Shown one piece after another: positions 35,281 to 44,214 of a stretch of 64,000 nucleotides of DNA. Origin of the DNA: Agrococcus beijingensis (lineage in GTDB: Bacteria; Actinomycetota; Actinomycetes; Actinomycetales; Microbacteriaceae); the NCBI RefSeq assembly GCF_030758955.1, contig NZ_CP132360.1, positions 1,657,177 through 1,721,176 on the forward strand, in the 5' to 3' direction. The notes beneath the pieces are model-generated. The model did no database searches. It worked only from the letters and a program-made list of their open reading frames with translations, and was not told where the DNA came from. Every line of letters starts with the position of its first letter. Within the stretch, counting starts at the first letter, position 1. Made by a program: the position numbers and the translations under genes.

Positions 35281-36450
35281 CTACTCGGCCGACTGGCCGC
35301 GGTAGATGCGCTCGAAGGCCGTGATCGTCGCCTCGATGTCGTGCGGAGCGACCAGCTCGAGGCTGCGCCGCTGCATCGCCGCGTACTCCTCGTCGCTCGA
35401 GCGCAGCACCAGCTCGAGCTTCTCGGCCAGGTCTGCCGAGTCGTCGGGGCGGAACAGGTAGCCGTTCTCGCCGTCGCGCACGAGGTGCGGCAGCGCCATC
35501 GCGTCGGCCGCGACGACGGGCAGGCCGGTCGCCATGGCTTCCATGGTGGCGATCGACTGCAGCTCGGCCGTCGACGGCATCGCGAACACTTCGGCACCAC
35601 GCAGTCGCTCGCGCAGCTCCTCGTCGGAGACGAAGCCGGTGAGGGTGACGCGGTCGGCGATGTGCAGGTCGCGCGCCATGTGACCGAGCTCATCGATCAG
35701 GTCGCCGACGCCGATGATCTCGAGGTGCCAGTCGAGATCCTCGGGCAATTGCGCGACGGCGCGCACGAGGGTGTCGAGCCGCTTCTCGCTCGTGACGCGG
35801 CCCACGAAGACGATGTGGCCGTGCTGGCGCTCGGGATTCGGGTGGTACTCGTCCCCCGGCAGCCCGCACGAGATCGCGCGCACGCCGGTCAGGCCGGTCT
35901 TGCGCTCGAGGTAGTCGGCGCTGCGCTGCGTCGGCGTCGTGACCACGTCGCAGCGCGCCAGCACGTTCGCCGCGTCGCTCCATGCCCAGTTGACCGCCGA
36001 GCCGTGCAGCGCGCGCGGGATGTTCGAGTGGTCCATGAGGTTCTCGAACATCAGGTGGTTGGTGCCCACGACCCTGATGCCGCGCTTGTTCGCCTCGGTC
36101 GAGAATGCACGACCGAGCACGATGTGCGACTGGAAGTGCACGACATCCGGACGCAGCGCATCCAGCAACGACGCCGCGTTCGAGTACATGCGCCACGGCT
36201 CGGCGAAGCGCAGCCAGTCGTGGCCCGGGTAGAGCATCGAGCGCAGGCGGTGCACCGTGAAGCGCTGCCCCTCGTGCTCCTCGACGTGCGAGCCGTGGCG
36301 GTTGCGGCCGAGCGACGACGCCACGACGTGCACCTCGTGCCCGCGAGCGGTGAGGCGGGCGGCGAGCCGGGTGGTGAACTTCGCGGCGCCGTTGACGTCG
36401 GGCGCGAAGGTGTCGGTGGCGATCAGGATGCGCAGGGGGCGTTCGTTCAT
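35281..36450 (-). CDS. GT4-family glycosyltransferase
   Basis: A 389-residue GT-B fold glycosyltransferase. The N-terminal domain has TDTFAPDVNGAAKFTTRLA and a histidine-rich acceptor region (DVVHFQSHIVLGRA, GTNHLMFENLMDH); the C-terminal domain has FVGRVTSEKRLDTLVRAV and the E-x7-E nucleotide-sugar motif in STAELQSIATMEAMATGLPV. Relatives make glycolipids (mannosyl- or glucosyl-diacylglycerol type), so a lipid acceptor is likely but not proven. The start overlaps the stop of the upstream membrane protein gene as ATGA (36447-36450), suggesting the two act together. Confidence 0.9.
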   Translation of the reverse strand: MNERPLRILIATDTFAPDVNGAAKFTTRLAARLTARGHEVHVVASSLGRNRHGSHVEEHEGQRFTVHRLRSMLYPGHDWLRFAEPWRMYSNAASLLDALRPDVVHFQSHIVLGRAFSTEANKRGIRVVGTNHLMFENLMDHSNIPRALHGSAVNWAWSDAANVLARCDVVTTPTQRSADYLERKTGLTGVRAISCGLPGDEYHPNPERQHGHIVFVGRVTSEKRLDTLVRAVAQLPEDLDWHLEIIGVGDLIDELGHMARDLHIADRVTLTGFVSDEELRERLRGAEVFAMPSTAELQSIATMEAMATGLPVVAADAMALPHLVRDGENGYLFRPDDSADLAEKLELVLRSSDEEYAAMQRRSLELVAPHDIEATITAFERIYRGQSAE

Positions 36451-37388
36451 GGGTTCTCCTCGGGCGCGATGTCGGGCGTCCGGATCTGGGGATGGTGCCG
36501 GGCGAGCGAGAAGACGCCCGCGACGGCGAGCGCTCCCGCTCCGGCGAAGACGATGATGGCCCACGGCGGCGTGGCCGAGGCCTCGCCGAGCACCGTGACG
36601 CCGATGAGCACCGCGATCAGCGGGTCGACGACGGTGAGCCCGGCGATGACGAGGTCGGGCGGGCCCGAGGCGTGCGCGAGCTGCACGGCATAGCTGCCCA
36701 CGAGCAGCGCGACGAGCAGCGCCACCGCGCAGACGATCGTCAGCCAGTCGAACTGGCTCGAGATGATGCGGTTGATGACGACCTTCGACAGCGTGACCAC
36801 GAAGCCGTAGAGCACGCCGGCGGCGATGATGTAGAAGATCGCGTTCGCGCGCTTCCGGAAGTACCACCACACGATGCCCACGCCCACGAGCGCGACGACG
36901 AGCAGTGACAGCACCGTCAGCAGCTGTCGGTCGTTGATAGGGCGCTCGACGGCGAAGATCGCGGCCACGGTGACGAAGATGCCGATGCCCAGCAGGCAGA
37001 GCGTGATCGCGCGGATCGTGCGATGGTCGAGCTTGATGCCGGCGAGCCGCGAGTTGAGGATGGCGGTCACGACCAGCGCGACCGCGCCCAGCGGCTGCAC
37101 GACGATGAGCGGCGCGAGCGCGAGCGCGCCCAGCTGCAGCACGACGGCGAGCCCGAGCAGCAGCGTGCCGATGAGCCACGCGGGGTTGCGCAGCATCTTG
37201 ACCAGGGCCGTGCCGCCCAGGTGCGCGCCGCGCTGGTCGCCGCCCTCGAAGTGGCCGACGCCGCGGTGCTGGAACTGCGTGCCGACCGAGAGGAAGATCG
37301 CGCCGACGATCGCCACCGGGATGCCGACGGCCTGCAGCGGCGTCAGCGAGATCTCAGCCGCGATGTCGTCGAAGGCGGTGGAGAGCAC
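36447..37388 (-). CDS. DMT/EamA-like multidrug-metabolite family membrane protein
   Basis: A 313-residue protein with nine or ten hydrophobic helices arranged as two related halves, each ending near a basic turn (ALALAPLIVVQPLGAVALVV in the first half, LTVVDPLIAVLIGVTVLGE in the second), as in the DMT transporters and related NIPA-like proteins. The transported substrate is unknown. The GTG at 37388 is used as the start because the first helix follows about 20 residues later; the upstream GAG is a weak ribosome binding site. It overlaps the glycosyltransferase gene by four bases, and a glycolipid-precursor or flippase role is possible but inferred. Confidence 0.8.
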   Translation of the reverse strand: MLSTAFDDIAAEISLTPLQAVGIPVAIVGAIFLSVGTQFQHRGVGHFEGGDQRGAHLGGTALVKMLRNPAWLIGTLLLGLAVVLQLGALALAPLIVVQPLGAVALVVTAILNSRLAGIKLDHRTIRAITLCLLGIGIFVTVAAIFAVERPINDRQLLTVLSLLVVALVGVGIVWWYFRKRANAIFYIIAAGVLYGFVVTLSKVVINRIISSQFDWLTIVCAVALLVALLVGSYAVQLAHASGPPDLVIAGLTVVDPLIAVLIGVTVLGEASATPPWAIIVFAGAGALAVAGVFSLARHHPQIRTPDIAPEENP

Positions 37389-37417
37389 CTCAAGAACCTA
37401 CTCGCCTTGGGCGCCGA

Positions 37418-37423
37418 TACCCT
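37418..37423 (+). promoter_or_regulatory. -10 element, leaderless def
   Basis: TACCCT, seven bases, ATG at 37431. A GGAGG at 37424-37428 is too close to the ATG to be a Shine-Dalgarno sequence. Confidence 0.5.
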
Positions 37424-37430
37424 GGAGGAC

Positions 37431-37994
37431 ATGACTGTTCTGCCCATCTGCATCACCGGTGAGCCGGTGCTGCACCGCGTCGCGGAGCCCGTCGCGACCT
37501 TCGACGCTGAGCTCACCACCCTCGTCTCCGACATGTTCGCCACCATGGAGGCCGCCCCCGGCGTCGGCCTCGCCGCGCCCCAGGTGGGGCTCGCGAAGCG
37601 GCTGTTCGTCTACGACTGGACCGACGAGGAGGGCGTGCGCACGCGCGGCGTCGCAGTCAACCCCGAGCTGTGGGTCTCGCCGCTGCCCCTCGGCCTGCCC
37701 GACGACGACGAGGAGGAGGGCTGCCTCTCGATCCCGGGCGAGCGCTTCGGCCTCAAGCGCGCCGAGCGGGCGATACTCAAGGCGCAGGACGAGCACGGCG
37801 AGCACTACGAGCTCGAGGCCTCCGGCTGGCTCGCGCGCATCCTGCAGCACGAGTTCGACCACCTGAACGGCGTGCTCTACGCAGACCGGTTGGATGCGTT
37901 CGGCACGAAGGGCGTGCAGAAGGCGATCAAGCGCAACAAGTGGGGCACTGCGGGCCTGAGCTGGATGCCCGGCGAGGACCACCTCGACGACTGA
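37431..37994 (+). CDS. def: Peptide deformylase
   Basis: Removes the formyl group from the N-terminus of new proteins before methionine aminopeptidase acts. The 187-residue metalloenzyme has all three motifs: GVGLAAPQVG, EEGCLSIPGE (metal Cys) and QHEFDHLNGVL (two His and catalytic Glu). The C-terminal tail KRNKWGTAGLSWMPGEDH is typical of actinobacterial type I enzymes. Transcription appears leaderless; a hairpin at 38014-38041 closes the unit. Confidence 0.97.
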   Translation: MTVLPICITGEPVLHRVAEPVATFDAELTTLVSDMFATMEAAPGVGLAAPQVGLAKRLFVYDWTDEEGVRTRGVAVNPELWVSPLPLGLPDDDEEEGCLSIPGERFGLKRAERAILKAQDEHGEHYELEASGWLARILQHEFDHLNGVLYADRLDAFGTKGVQKAIKRNKWGTAGLSWMPGEDHLDD

Positions 37995-38002
37995 GACCGA
38001 GT

Positions 38003-38077
38003 CCACGCAAGAGAAAAGCCCCGCCGTGAGGCGGGACTTCTCGTGTCGCTCCCCGAGATGGACTCGAACCATCAACC
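38003..38077. repeat. 75-bp direct repeat, copy A, with truncated tRNA-Asn 3' end
   Basis: Near-identical (73 of 75) to 38128-38202. It contains the terminator-like hairpin and the last 29 bases of tRNA-Asn (discriminator, acceptor 3' strand, T arm). The rest of the tRNA is missing and replaced at 38078 by unrelated palindromic sequence, so this copy is not a functional tRNA. Confidence 0.9.
38014..38041 (+). terminator. Hairpin after def
   Basis: AAAAGCCCCGCC (38014-38025), GTGA loop, GGCGGGACTTCT (38030-38041): a slightly degraded copy of the hairpin at 38139-38166. It lies 19 bases after the def stop. Confidence 0.75.
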
Positions 38078-38127
38078 CGCGGAGCACCGCTCCGCGCTAG
38101 CCGACATCGTCGGCGTGCCGGAACCGG

Positions 38128-38202
38128 CCACGCAAGAGAAAAGCCCCGCCGTGAGGCGGGGCTTTTCGTGTCGCTCCCCGAGATGGACTCGAACCATCAA
38201 CC
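38128..38202. repeat. 75-bp direct repeat, copy B, at the tRNA-Asn 3' end
   Basis: Second copy of the 38003-38077 repeat, running from 46 bases downstream of the tRNA into its T arm and variable loop. The 50 bases between the copies hold three short palindromes (arms CGCGGAGC/GCTCCGCG, GCCGAC/GTCGGC, TGCCGG/CCGGCC). Confidence 0.9.
38139..38166. terminator. Bidirectional terminator at tRNA-Asn
   Basis: Perfect 12-bp stem, AAAAGCCCCGCC (38139-38150) with GGCGGGGCTTTT (38155-38166), GTGA loop. With A-run and T-run flanks it can terminate in both directions; it serves tRNA-Asn on the minus strand. Confidence 0.9.
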
Positions 38203-38246
38203 TGCCGGTTAACAGCCGGCTGCTCTGCCAATTGAGCTATCGAGGA
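38174..38246 (-). tRNA. tRNA-Asn (anticodon GTT)
   Basis: Complete cloverleaf on the minus strand: acceptor TCCTCGA/TCGGGGA (one U-G pair), D arm GCTC/GAGC, anticodon stem GCCGG/CCGGC with loop CTGTTAA and anticodon GTT, T arm GATGG/CCATC, discriminator G. CCA is not encoded. Its 3' end is duplicated about 125 bp away (38003-38077). Confidence 0.96.
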
Positions 38247-38359
38247 TCGCTGCAGGAGCGACGTCAATCATAGCATCCCTGCAAGCTGCCGGTCACATCC
38301 GCCGACCACCGGCCGCTCTCGCGCCGCTGCGCCCTCGAGCACCTGACTCCTGCCGACAC

Positions 38360-40243
38360 CTACTCCGCCCGCAGCGCGTTCCGCTCGCGGTCGAGCTCGA
38401 CGAGCTGCTCGCGCAACCGCTTCGTCGCCTCGGGGTCGGCGCCGATCATGCGCTGCAGCCGGCTCATCAGGTCGGCCTTCTGCCGCAGGATGTCGCGGTC
38501 GATGAGCCCGCCGACGACCCCGCGCACGTAGCGCGTGACGTCCTTCGCGGGGATCGGCGACATCGCGAGCGTGCGCACCAGCGGCACCAGCTCGGTCGGC
38601 ACCGCTGCGGCGACGCGCTCCGAGAAGTCGCTCGCCTCGATCGCGTCGAGCGAGGTCAGGATCCCGTCGCGCACGACCGCCAGCGACGGGTTCGCGACGT
38701 AGGCGGTCGCGCCGCGCACCGCGAGGTCGCGCCCGATCACCGCGGGCTGCTGCAGCAGCGCCGCCATCGCGTCGCGCTCGAGCCGCGACGCCGGGTCGCG
38801 CTCGAGCTGCCGCAGCGCGACATCCGCGGGCGGATGCGTCGGCACGGGCGGCTGCGCACCCGGCTGTCCCTGCCTGGTCGCGCCCGCACCGCCCTGCGAC
38901 TCGGGCCTGGGCAGCGGCCCGGCCTGCCGCACCGCCTGGCGCACGTCGTCGGGGCTGACGCCGAGCCAGCCGGCGACCGTGCGCACGTAGCCGTCGGCGA
39001 GCGCCCGGTCGCGGATCGACTGCAGCACCGGCGCGGCCCGCCGCATGGCGGCCACGCGGCCCTCGACGGTCTCGAGGTCGTGCTCGGCGACGATGCGCCG
39101 CAGCATGAACTCGAACAGCGGCCGCCGCTGCTGGATCAGCCGCCGCACGGCGTCGTCGCCGCGCTCGAGCCGCAGGTCGCACGGGTCGAGCCCCTCGGGC
39201 GGCACCGCGACGAACGTCTGGGCCGCGAAGCGCTGCTCCTCGGCGAACGTGCGCACGGCCGCCTGCTGGCCGGCCTCGTCGGGGTCGAAGGTGAAGATCA
39301 CGCGGCCGAGCGAGCGCGTGTCGGTGGTCGACACATCGCCGAGCACGCGGCGCAGCACCTTGATGTGGTCGATGCCGAACGCGGTGCCGCAGGTGGCGAC
39401 CGCGGTCGTGACCCCCGCGAGGTGGCAGGCCATCACATCCGTGTACCCCTCGACCACGACGGCCTCGTGGCCTCGCGCGATGTCGCGCTTGGCGAGGTCG
39501 AGCCCGTAGAGCACCTGGCTCTTGCGGAAGATCGGCGTCTCGGGCGAGTTGAGGTACTTCGGGCCCTTGTCGTCGTCGGAGAGCCGCCGCGCGCCGAAGC
39601 CGACGGTGGCGCCTGCGACGTCGCGGATCGGCCACATCAGCCGCCCGCGGAACCGGTCGTAGCTGCCGCGCTGCCCCTCGCTGAGGAGTCCTGCGCCCAG
39701 CAGCTCGGCCTCGGTGAAGCCGCGACCGCGCAGGTGCTGCTTGAGGGCCTCGAACGACTGCGGCGCGAAGCCGACGCCGAAGCGCTCGGCCGCGGCCAGG
39801 TCGAAGCCGCGCTCGCCCAGGAAGCGCTGGCCGAGCGCCGCGGCGGGCGTCGTCAGCTGCTCCTGGAAGTACGTCTCCGCGGCCCGGCTCGCCTCGAGCA
39901 GCCGCAGTCGGCCGCTGGTCTCCTCCTGCGGCTTGCCGTCCTCGTAGTGCAGCGTGTAGCCGAGCTGCGAGGCGAAGCGCTCGACGGTCTCCTGGAACGA
40001 CGTGTGGTCCATCGCCATGACGAACTGGAAGGCGTCGCCATCCTCGCCGCAGCCGAAGCAGTGGTAGCGGCCGACGGCCGGCCGCACATGGAACGAGGGC
40101 GAGCGCTCGTCGTGGAACGGGCAGAGCCCCTTCATGCTGCCGACGCCGGCGCTCTTCAGCGTGACGTGATCGCCGACGACGTCGACGATCGAGATGCGCG
40201 ATCGCAGCTCGTCGATGTCGCTGCGCCGGATCCGCCCCGCCAC
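38360..40243 (-). CDS. dnaG: DNA primase
   Basis: Synthesises RNA primers for replication. The 627-residue protein has the CHC2 zinc domain first (CPFHDERSPSFHV with YHCFGCGEDGDAFQF), the RNA polymerase domain (GRLMWPIRDVAGATVGFGAR) and the Toprim site (EAVVVEGYTDVMA with Glu, and FTFDPDEAG with the Asp pair), then a less conserved helicase-interaction domain. The GTG at 40243 is supported by GGGGGACTGAG upstream and by the family N-terminus GRIRRSDIDELRSRISI. It follows dgt by five bases on the same strand. Confidence 0.97.
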   Translation of the reverse strand: MAGRIRRSDIDELRSRISIVDVVGDHVTLKSAGVGSMKGLCPFHDERSPSFHVRPAVGRYHCFGCGEDGDAFQFVMAMDHTSFQETVERFASQLGYTLHYEDGKPQEETSGRLRLLEASRAAETYFQEQLTTPAAALGQRFLGERGFDLAAAERFGVGFAPQSFEALKQHLRGRGFTEAELLGAGLLSEGQRGSYDRFRGRLMWPIRDVAGATVGFGARRLSDDDKGPKYLNSPETPIFRKSQVLYGLDLAKRDIARGHEAVVVEGYTDVMACHLAGVTTAVATCGTAFGIDHIKVLRRVLGDVSTTDTRSLGRVIFTFDPDEAGQQAAVRTFAEEQRFAAQTFVAVPPEGLDPCDLRLERGDDAVRRLIQQRRPLFEFMLRRIVAEHDLETVEGRVAAMRRAAPVLQSIRDRALADGYVRTVAGWLGVSPDDVRQAVRQAGPLPRPESQGGAGATRQGQPGAQPPVPTHPPADVALRQLERDPASRLERDAMAALLQQPAVIGRDLAVRGATAYVANPSLAVVRDGILTSLDAIEASDFSERVAAAVPTELVPLVRTLAMSPIPAKDVTRYVRGVVGGLIDRDILRQKADLMSRLQRMIGADPEATKRLREQLVELDRERNALRAE

Positions 40244-40248
40244 GGTGC

Positions 40249-41490
40249 TCAGTCCCCCACGTTGCGCTCGTGCCAGGCGAGAGCGCCGCGGTCGGTGAGG
40301 CTCGCCACCTGGTCGACGACCACGCGGGCGCGGCCTGCGTCGTCGCGCGCGGCCGCCCAGTCCTCGGCGTAGGCAGGGTCGAGCGCCGAGGGGCCGACGC
40401 GCAGCAGCGCGTCGCACAGCTCCTGCAGGATCCGCCGCTGGCTGGCGTAGATCGGCTGCCGCCGCTCGGCCAGGATGAAGCTCGCCGCCGTGCCCTTCAG
40501 CACCGCGATCTCGGCGCGCACCTCGCGCGGCACCTCGACGGTGCCGCCGAAGCGCGCGAGCGGCCCCTCGTGCCCCTCGCGCGTGCGCCGGGTGGCGGCG
40601 TTCGCGAACCGCCCGATCAGCTTCGACGTGAGGTTCTTGAGCTTCGCGTGGTCGGCCCGCGACGCGTCGAACGAGCGCAGCCAGGTCTCGAGGTCGTCGA
40701 GCCGGTCGAAGGCCTCGAGCAGCTCGTCGCGGGTGAACTCCGGCCCCACCCAGGTGAGCATGGTCGAGACGAGCTCGTCGTGGCCGACGCGGCTGGCGAG
40801 CTTCGCGGCGTCGACGTAGCCGCCGACCACCGCGTCCTCGAAGTCGTGCACCGAGTAGGCGATGTCGTCGGCGAGGTCCATCACCTGCGCCTCGATCGAC
40901 GGCCGCCCCTCGGGCGCGCCCTCGCGCACCCACTCGAACGCCGCCCGGTCGTCGGCGTAGAAGCCGAACTTCACACGACCGGATGCGTCGTGGACGTCGG
41001 AGCTCTGCGGCCACGGGTACTTGCAGGCGGCGTCGACGGATGCGCGGGTCAGGTTGAGGCCGTACGGCTGGTCGCGGATCACCTTCGGCTCGAGGCGCGT
41101 GATCACGCGCAGGGTCTGCGCGTTGCCCTCGAAGCCGCCGATGCCCTGGGCCCACTCGTTGAGGCCCTTCTCGCCGTTGTGGCCGAAGGGCGGGTGCCCG
41201 ATGTCGTGAGCGAGGCAGGCGGTGTCGACCACGTCGTGGTCGAGGCCCAGCTCTGCGGCGATCTCGCGGCCGATCTGCGCCACCTCGAGCGAGTGCGTGA
41301 GCCGGGTGCGGGAGTCGTCGAAGCCCATGGTGGGCGAGAGCACCTGCGTCTTCTGGCCGAGCCGGCGGAAGGCGCTCGAGTGCAGCAGCCGCGCGCGGTC
41401 GCGCGCGAAGTCGGTGCGCGACGACGTGTGGTGCTCGGGCAGGCGGCGCTCGACGTCGTGCTCGCCGTAGCCGCTCGCCTCAGCCGCCAC
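40249..41490 (-). CDS. dgt: dNTP triphosphohydrolase (dGTPase-like)
   Basis: Hydrolyses dNTPs to nucleoside and triphosphate; 413 residues. The HD-domain metal ligands are visible: His in TRLTHSLEVAQIGREIA, the HD pair in CLAHDIGHPPFGHNGE and the later Asp in VMDLADDIAYSVHDFEDA. The N-terminal RTDFARDRARLLHSSAFRRL with QVLSP is the family opening. The GTG at 41490 overlaps the dusB stop by 11 bases. The order dusB-dgt-dnaG is common in actinobacteria. A dNTP-pool role beside primase is logical, but substrate preference is not shown. Confidence 0.93.
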   Translation of the reverse strand: MAAEASGYGEHDVERRLPEHHTSSRTDFARDRARLLHSSAFRRLGQKTQVLSPTMGFDDSRTRLTHSLEVAQIGREIAAELGLDHDVVDTACLAHDIGHPPFGHNGEKGLNEWAQGIGGFEGNAQTLRVITRLEPKVIRDQPYGLNLTRASVDAACKYPWPQSSDVHDASGRVKFGFYADDRAAFEWVREGAPEGRPSIEAQVMDLADDIAYSVHDFEDAVVGGYVDAAKLASRVGHDELVSTMLTWVGPEFTRDELLEAFDRLDDLETWLRSFDASRADHAKLKNLTSKLIGRFANAATRRTREGHEGPLARFGGTVEVPREVRAEIAVLKGTAASFILAERRQPIYASQRRILQELCDALLRVGPSALDPAYAEDWAAARDDAGRARVVVDQVASLTDRGALAWHERNVGD

Positions 41491-42622
41491 GGGTGTCGCT
41501 CTCGTCCTCGATGAGCGCCTCGCGCTGCGCGGGCGTCAGCTCGGGGCTGTCGAGCCAGCCGTCGGGCAGCGCGGGCCTGCGGGGGCGGCCCGAGCGGCCG
41601 CGCTGGCCCTCGATGCCCTCGGCGATGTACGGCACCGAGCGGTCGAGCTGGCCGAGCAGGTCGTCGAGGTGCGCGAGCGACTCGACCGCGGCGAGCGCGC
41701 GCCGGGCGTCCCCGCCGACCGGGTAGCCCTTGAAGTACCAGGCGACGTGCTTGCGGATGTCGCGGCAGGCGCGATCCTCCTCGCCGAAGAACTCGACCAG
41801 CAGCTCTGCGTGGCGACGGAACGCATCCGCCACCTCGCCGAGCCCGGGCCGGTGCCGCTCGTCGCTGCCCGAGAACGCGGCCGCGAGGTCGCCGAAGAGC
41901 CAGGGCCGGCCGAGGCAGCCGCGGCCCACGACCACGCCGTCGACGCCGGTCTCGGCGACCATGCGCAGGGCGTCCTCCGCCTGCCAGATGTCGCCGTTGC
42001 CGAGCACGGGGATCGAGGTGACGGCCTCCTTCAGCCTGGCGATCGCCGACCAGTCGGCCTTGCCCGAGTAGTGCTGCGCCGCCGTGCGGCCGTGCAGCGC
42101 CACGGCGGCGACGCCGGCGTCCTCAGCAGTGCGACCCGCGTCGAGGTAGGTGAGGTGCTCGTCGTCGATGCCGATGCGCATCTTCACGGTGACGGGGATG
42201 TCGCCGGCACGCTCGACCGCACGGCGCACGATGCTCTCGAACAGCTCGCGCTTCCAGGGCAGTGCGCTGCCGCCGCCGCGCCGGGTGACCTTCGGCACCG
42301 GGCAGCCGAAGTTGAGGTCGATGTGGTCGGCGTGGTCCTCGTCGACGAGGATGCCGACGGCCGCCTCGACCGTCTTCGGGTCGACGCCGTAGAGCTGCAC
42401 CGAGCGCCGCTCCTCCGACGGGTGGTGGCTGATGAGCCGCATCGTCTCGGGGGTGCGCTCGACGAGCGCGCGCGACGTGATCATCTCGCTGACGTACAGG
42501 CCCGCGCCGTACTCGCGGCAGAGCCGGCGGTAGGCGGTGTTCGTGATGCCCGCCATGGGCGCGAGCACGACCGGCGCGTCGAGGGCGATGGGCCCGATCG
42601 ACAGCGCCGGCGTGGTGCTCAT
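41480..42622 (-). CDS. dus: tRNA-dihydrouridine synthase, DusB-type
   Basis: Reduces uridines in the tRNA D loop with FMN and NADPH; 380 residues. The FMN barrel shows APMAGITNTAYRRLCREYGAGL, the catalytic Cys in DLNFGCPVPKVTRRGGGSAL, KMRIGI, HGRTAAQHYSG, GNGDIW and GVVVGRGCLGRPWLF. The C-terminal tail (LDSPELTPAQREALIED) is nonconserved. Of two possible starts, the ATG at 42622 has GGAGCG at a fair distance; a GTG at 42634 overlaps the glyS stop as GTGA and is the alternative. Confidence 0.94.
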   Translation of the reverse strand: MSTTPALSIGPIALDAPVVLAPMAGITNTAYRRLCREYGAGLYVSEMITSRALVERTPETMRLISHHPSEERRSVQLYGVDPKTVEAAVGILVDEDHADHIDLNFGCPVPKVTRRGGGSALPWKRELFESIVRRAVERAGDIPVTVKMRIGIDDEHLTYLDAGRTAEDAGVAAVALHGRTAAQHYSGKADWSAIARLKEAVTSIPVLGNGDIWQAEDALRMVAETGVDGVVVGRGCLGRPWLFGDLAAAFSGSDERHRPGLGEVADAFRRHAELLVEFFGEEDRACRDIRKHVAWYFKGYPVGGDARRALAAVESLAHLDDLLGQLDRSVPYIAEGIEGQRGRSGRPRRPALPDGWLDSPELTPAQREALIEDESDTRGG

Positions 42623-42630
42623 TGGAGTGC

Positions 42631-44025
42631 TCACGCTCCGCGGAGCCCCTGCGCCCCGTAGCCAGTGAGCAGGTGCGCCTCGAGCTCGTCGATCTTCACG
42701 CGCGCCTGCTGCATCGAGTCGCGCTCGCGCACCGTGACGGCGCCGTCCTCGAGCGAGTCGAAGTCGACGGTCACGCAGAAGGGCGTGCCCACCTCGTCCT
42801 GCCGGCGGTAGCGGCGGCCGATGGCGCCGGCGTCGTCGAAGTCGATCGCCCACAGCTTGCGCAGCCGGTCGGCGAGCTCGCGCGCGAGCGGCGAGAGCTG
42901 CTCGTTGCGGCTGAGCGGCAGGACGGCGACCTTGACGGGCGCGAGGCGCGGGTCGAGGTGCAGCACGGTGCGGGTGTCGGTGCCGCCCTTGGCGTTCGGC
43001 ACCTCCTCCTCGTCGTACGCGTCGACGAGGAACGCCATCATGCTGCGGGTGAGGCCGAACGACGGCTCGATCACGTAGGGCGTGTACTTCGCGCCGGAGG
43101 CCTGGTCGAAGTAGACGAGATCCTTGCCGGAGGCGGTCGAGTGCGACGACAGGTCGAAGTCGGTGCGGTTCGCGACGCCCATCAGCTCGCCCCACTCGGA
43201 GCCCTGGAAGCCGAAGCGGTACTCGAAGTCGATCGTGCCGGCCGAGTAGTGCGCGCGCTCCTCGTCGGGAACCTCGAAGCGGCGCATGTTCGCCTCGTCG
43301 AGCCCCAAGTCGAGGAACCACGCCCAGCACGCCTCGACCCACGTGTCGAACCACTCGGGCGCCTCGTCGGGGTGCGTGAAGTACTCGATCTCCATCTGCT
43401 CGAACTCGCGCGTGCGGAAGATGAAGTTGCCGGGGGTGATCTCGTTGCGGAACGCCTTGCCCACCTGGCCGATGCCGAACGGCGGCTTCTTGCGCGAGAC
43501 GGTCACGACGTTGAGGAAGTTGGTGAAGATGCCCTGCGCCGTCTCGGGGCGCAGGTAGTGGAGTCCGGCCTCGTTGTCGACGGGCCCGAGGTTGGTCTTC
43601 ATGAGCCCCGAGAACATCTGCGGCTCGGTCCACTTGCCGGTGTTGCCGCAGTCGGGGCAGGTGATCTCCTCCATGGAGGCGGCAGCACGGCCCTTCTTCG
43701 CCTCGAACGCCTCCTCCAGGTGGTCCTGGCGATGGCGCTTGTGGCACTGCAGGCACTCGACCAGCGGGTCGGTGAAGGTGGCGACGTGACCGGATGCGTG
43801 CCACACCGCGGTGGGCAGGATGATCGAGGAGTCGAGGCCGACCATGTCGTCGCGGCCCTGCACGAAGGTCTTCCACCACTGGCGCTTGATGTTCTCCTTC
43901 AGCGCCACGCCCAGGGGCCCGTAGTCCCATGCGGAGCGGGAGCCACCGTAGATCTCGCCGGCCTGGAACACGAAGCCGCGGCGCTTCGCGAGGTTGATGA
44001 CGGCGTCGAGACGGTTCTGGACCAC
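42631..44025 (-). CDS. glyS: Glycyl-tRNA synthetase, homodimeric type
   Basis: Charges tRNA-Gly. The 464-residue class II synthetase has motif 1 ([20 protein letters not shown]), a zinc insertion with CLQCHKRH and CPDCGN, motif 2 ([20 protein letters not shown] with EQMEIEYF) and motif 3 ([12 protein letters not shown]), and the C-terminal anticodon-binding domain. The GTG at 44025 (product MVQNRLD) has AGGAG five bases before it. First gene of the run glyS-dus-dgt-dnaG. The gap of 189 bp upstream holds the promoter of the divergent nucleotidyltransferase. Confidence 0.97.
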   Translation of the reverse strand: MVQNRLDAVINLAKRRGFVFQAGEIYGGSRSAWDYGPLGVALKENIKRQWWKTFVQGRDDMVGLDSSIILPTAVWHASGHVATFTDPLVECLQCHKRHRQDHLEEAFEAKKGRAAASMEEITCPDCGNTGKWTEPQMFSGLMKTNLGPVDNEAGLHYLRPETAQGIFTNFLNVVTVSRKKPPFGIGQVGKAFRNEITPGNFIFRTREFEQMEIEYFTHPDEAPEWFDTWVEACWAWFLDLGLDEANMRRFEVPDEERAHYSAGTIDFEYRFGFQGSEWGELMGVANRTDFDLSSHSTASGKDLVYFDQASGAKYTPYVIEPSFGLTRSMMAFLVDAYDEEEVPNAKGGTDTRTVLHLDPRLAPVKVAVLPLSRNEQLSPLARELADRLRKLWAIDFDDAGAIGRRYRRQDEVGTPFCVTVDFDSLEDGAVTVRERDSMQQARVKIDELEAHLLTGYGAQGLRGA

Positions 44026-44161
44026 TGGTGCTCCTCGGGGTGGGCTCCGCGACCCTGCTGGCTGCAGGCGCGGCACGTGAACCTCGATTCTACCGAGCGG
44101 GAGTGGTGCGGGGGCCCGCCCGGCGCACGCATGTGCGCGATGCGTCGGCGCCGGGCTGGGA

Positions 44162-44167
44162 TAGTCT
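44162..44167 (+). promoter_or_regulatory. -10 element of the nucleotidyltransferase gene
   Basis: TAGTCT, 47 bases before the ATG at 44215; no good -35. Tentative. Confidence 0.35.
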
Positions 44168-44214
44168 CTTCATCCGGGGCGCTGGCGCCCTCGAAGGACG
44201 TGTCAGGAGGTCGG

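Noticed and set aside
35281..37179. Glycosyltransferase with a 240-residue N-terminal extension
   Set aside because: The extra part is an out-of-frame shadow of the upstream membrane protein; the true start overlaps that gene as ATGA at 36447-36450.
38045..38077. Second tRNA gene
   Set aside because: Only the 3' 29 bases of tRNA-Asn are present; the D and anticodon arms are missing, so it cannot fold.
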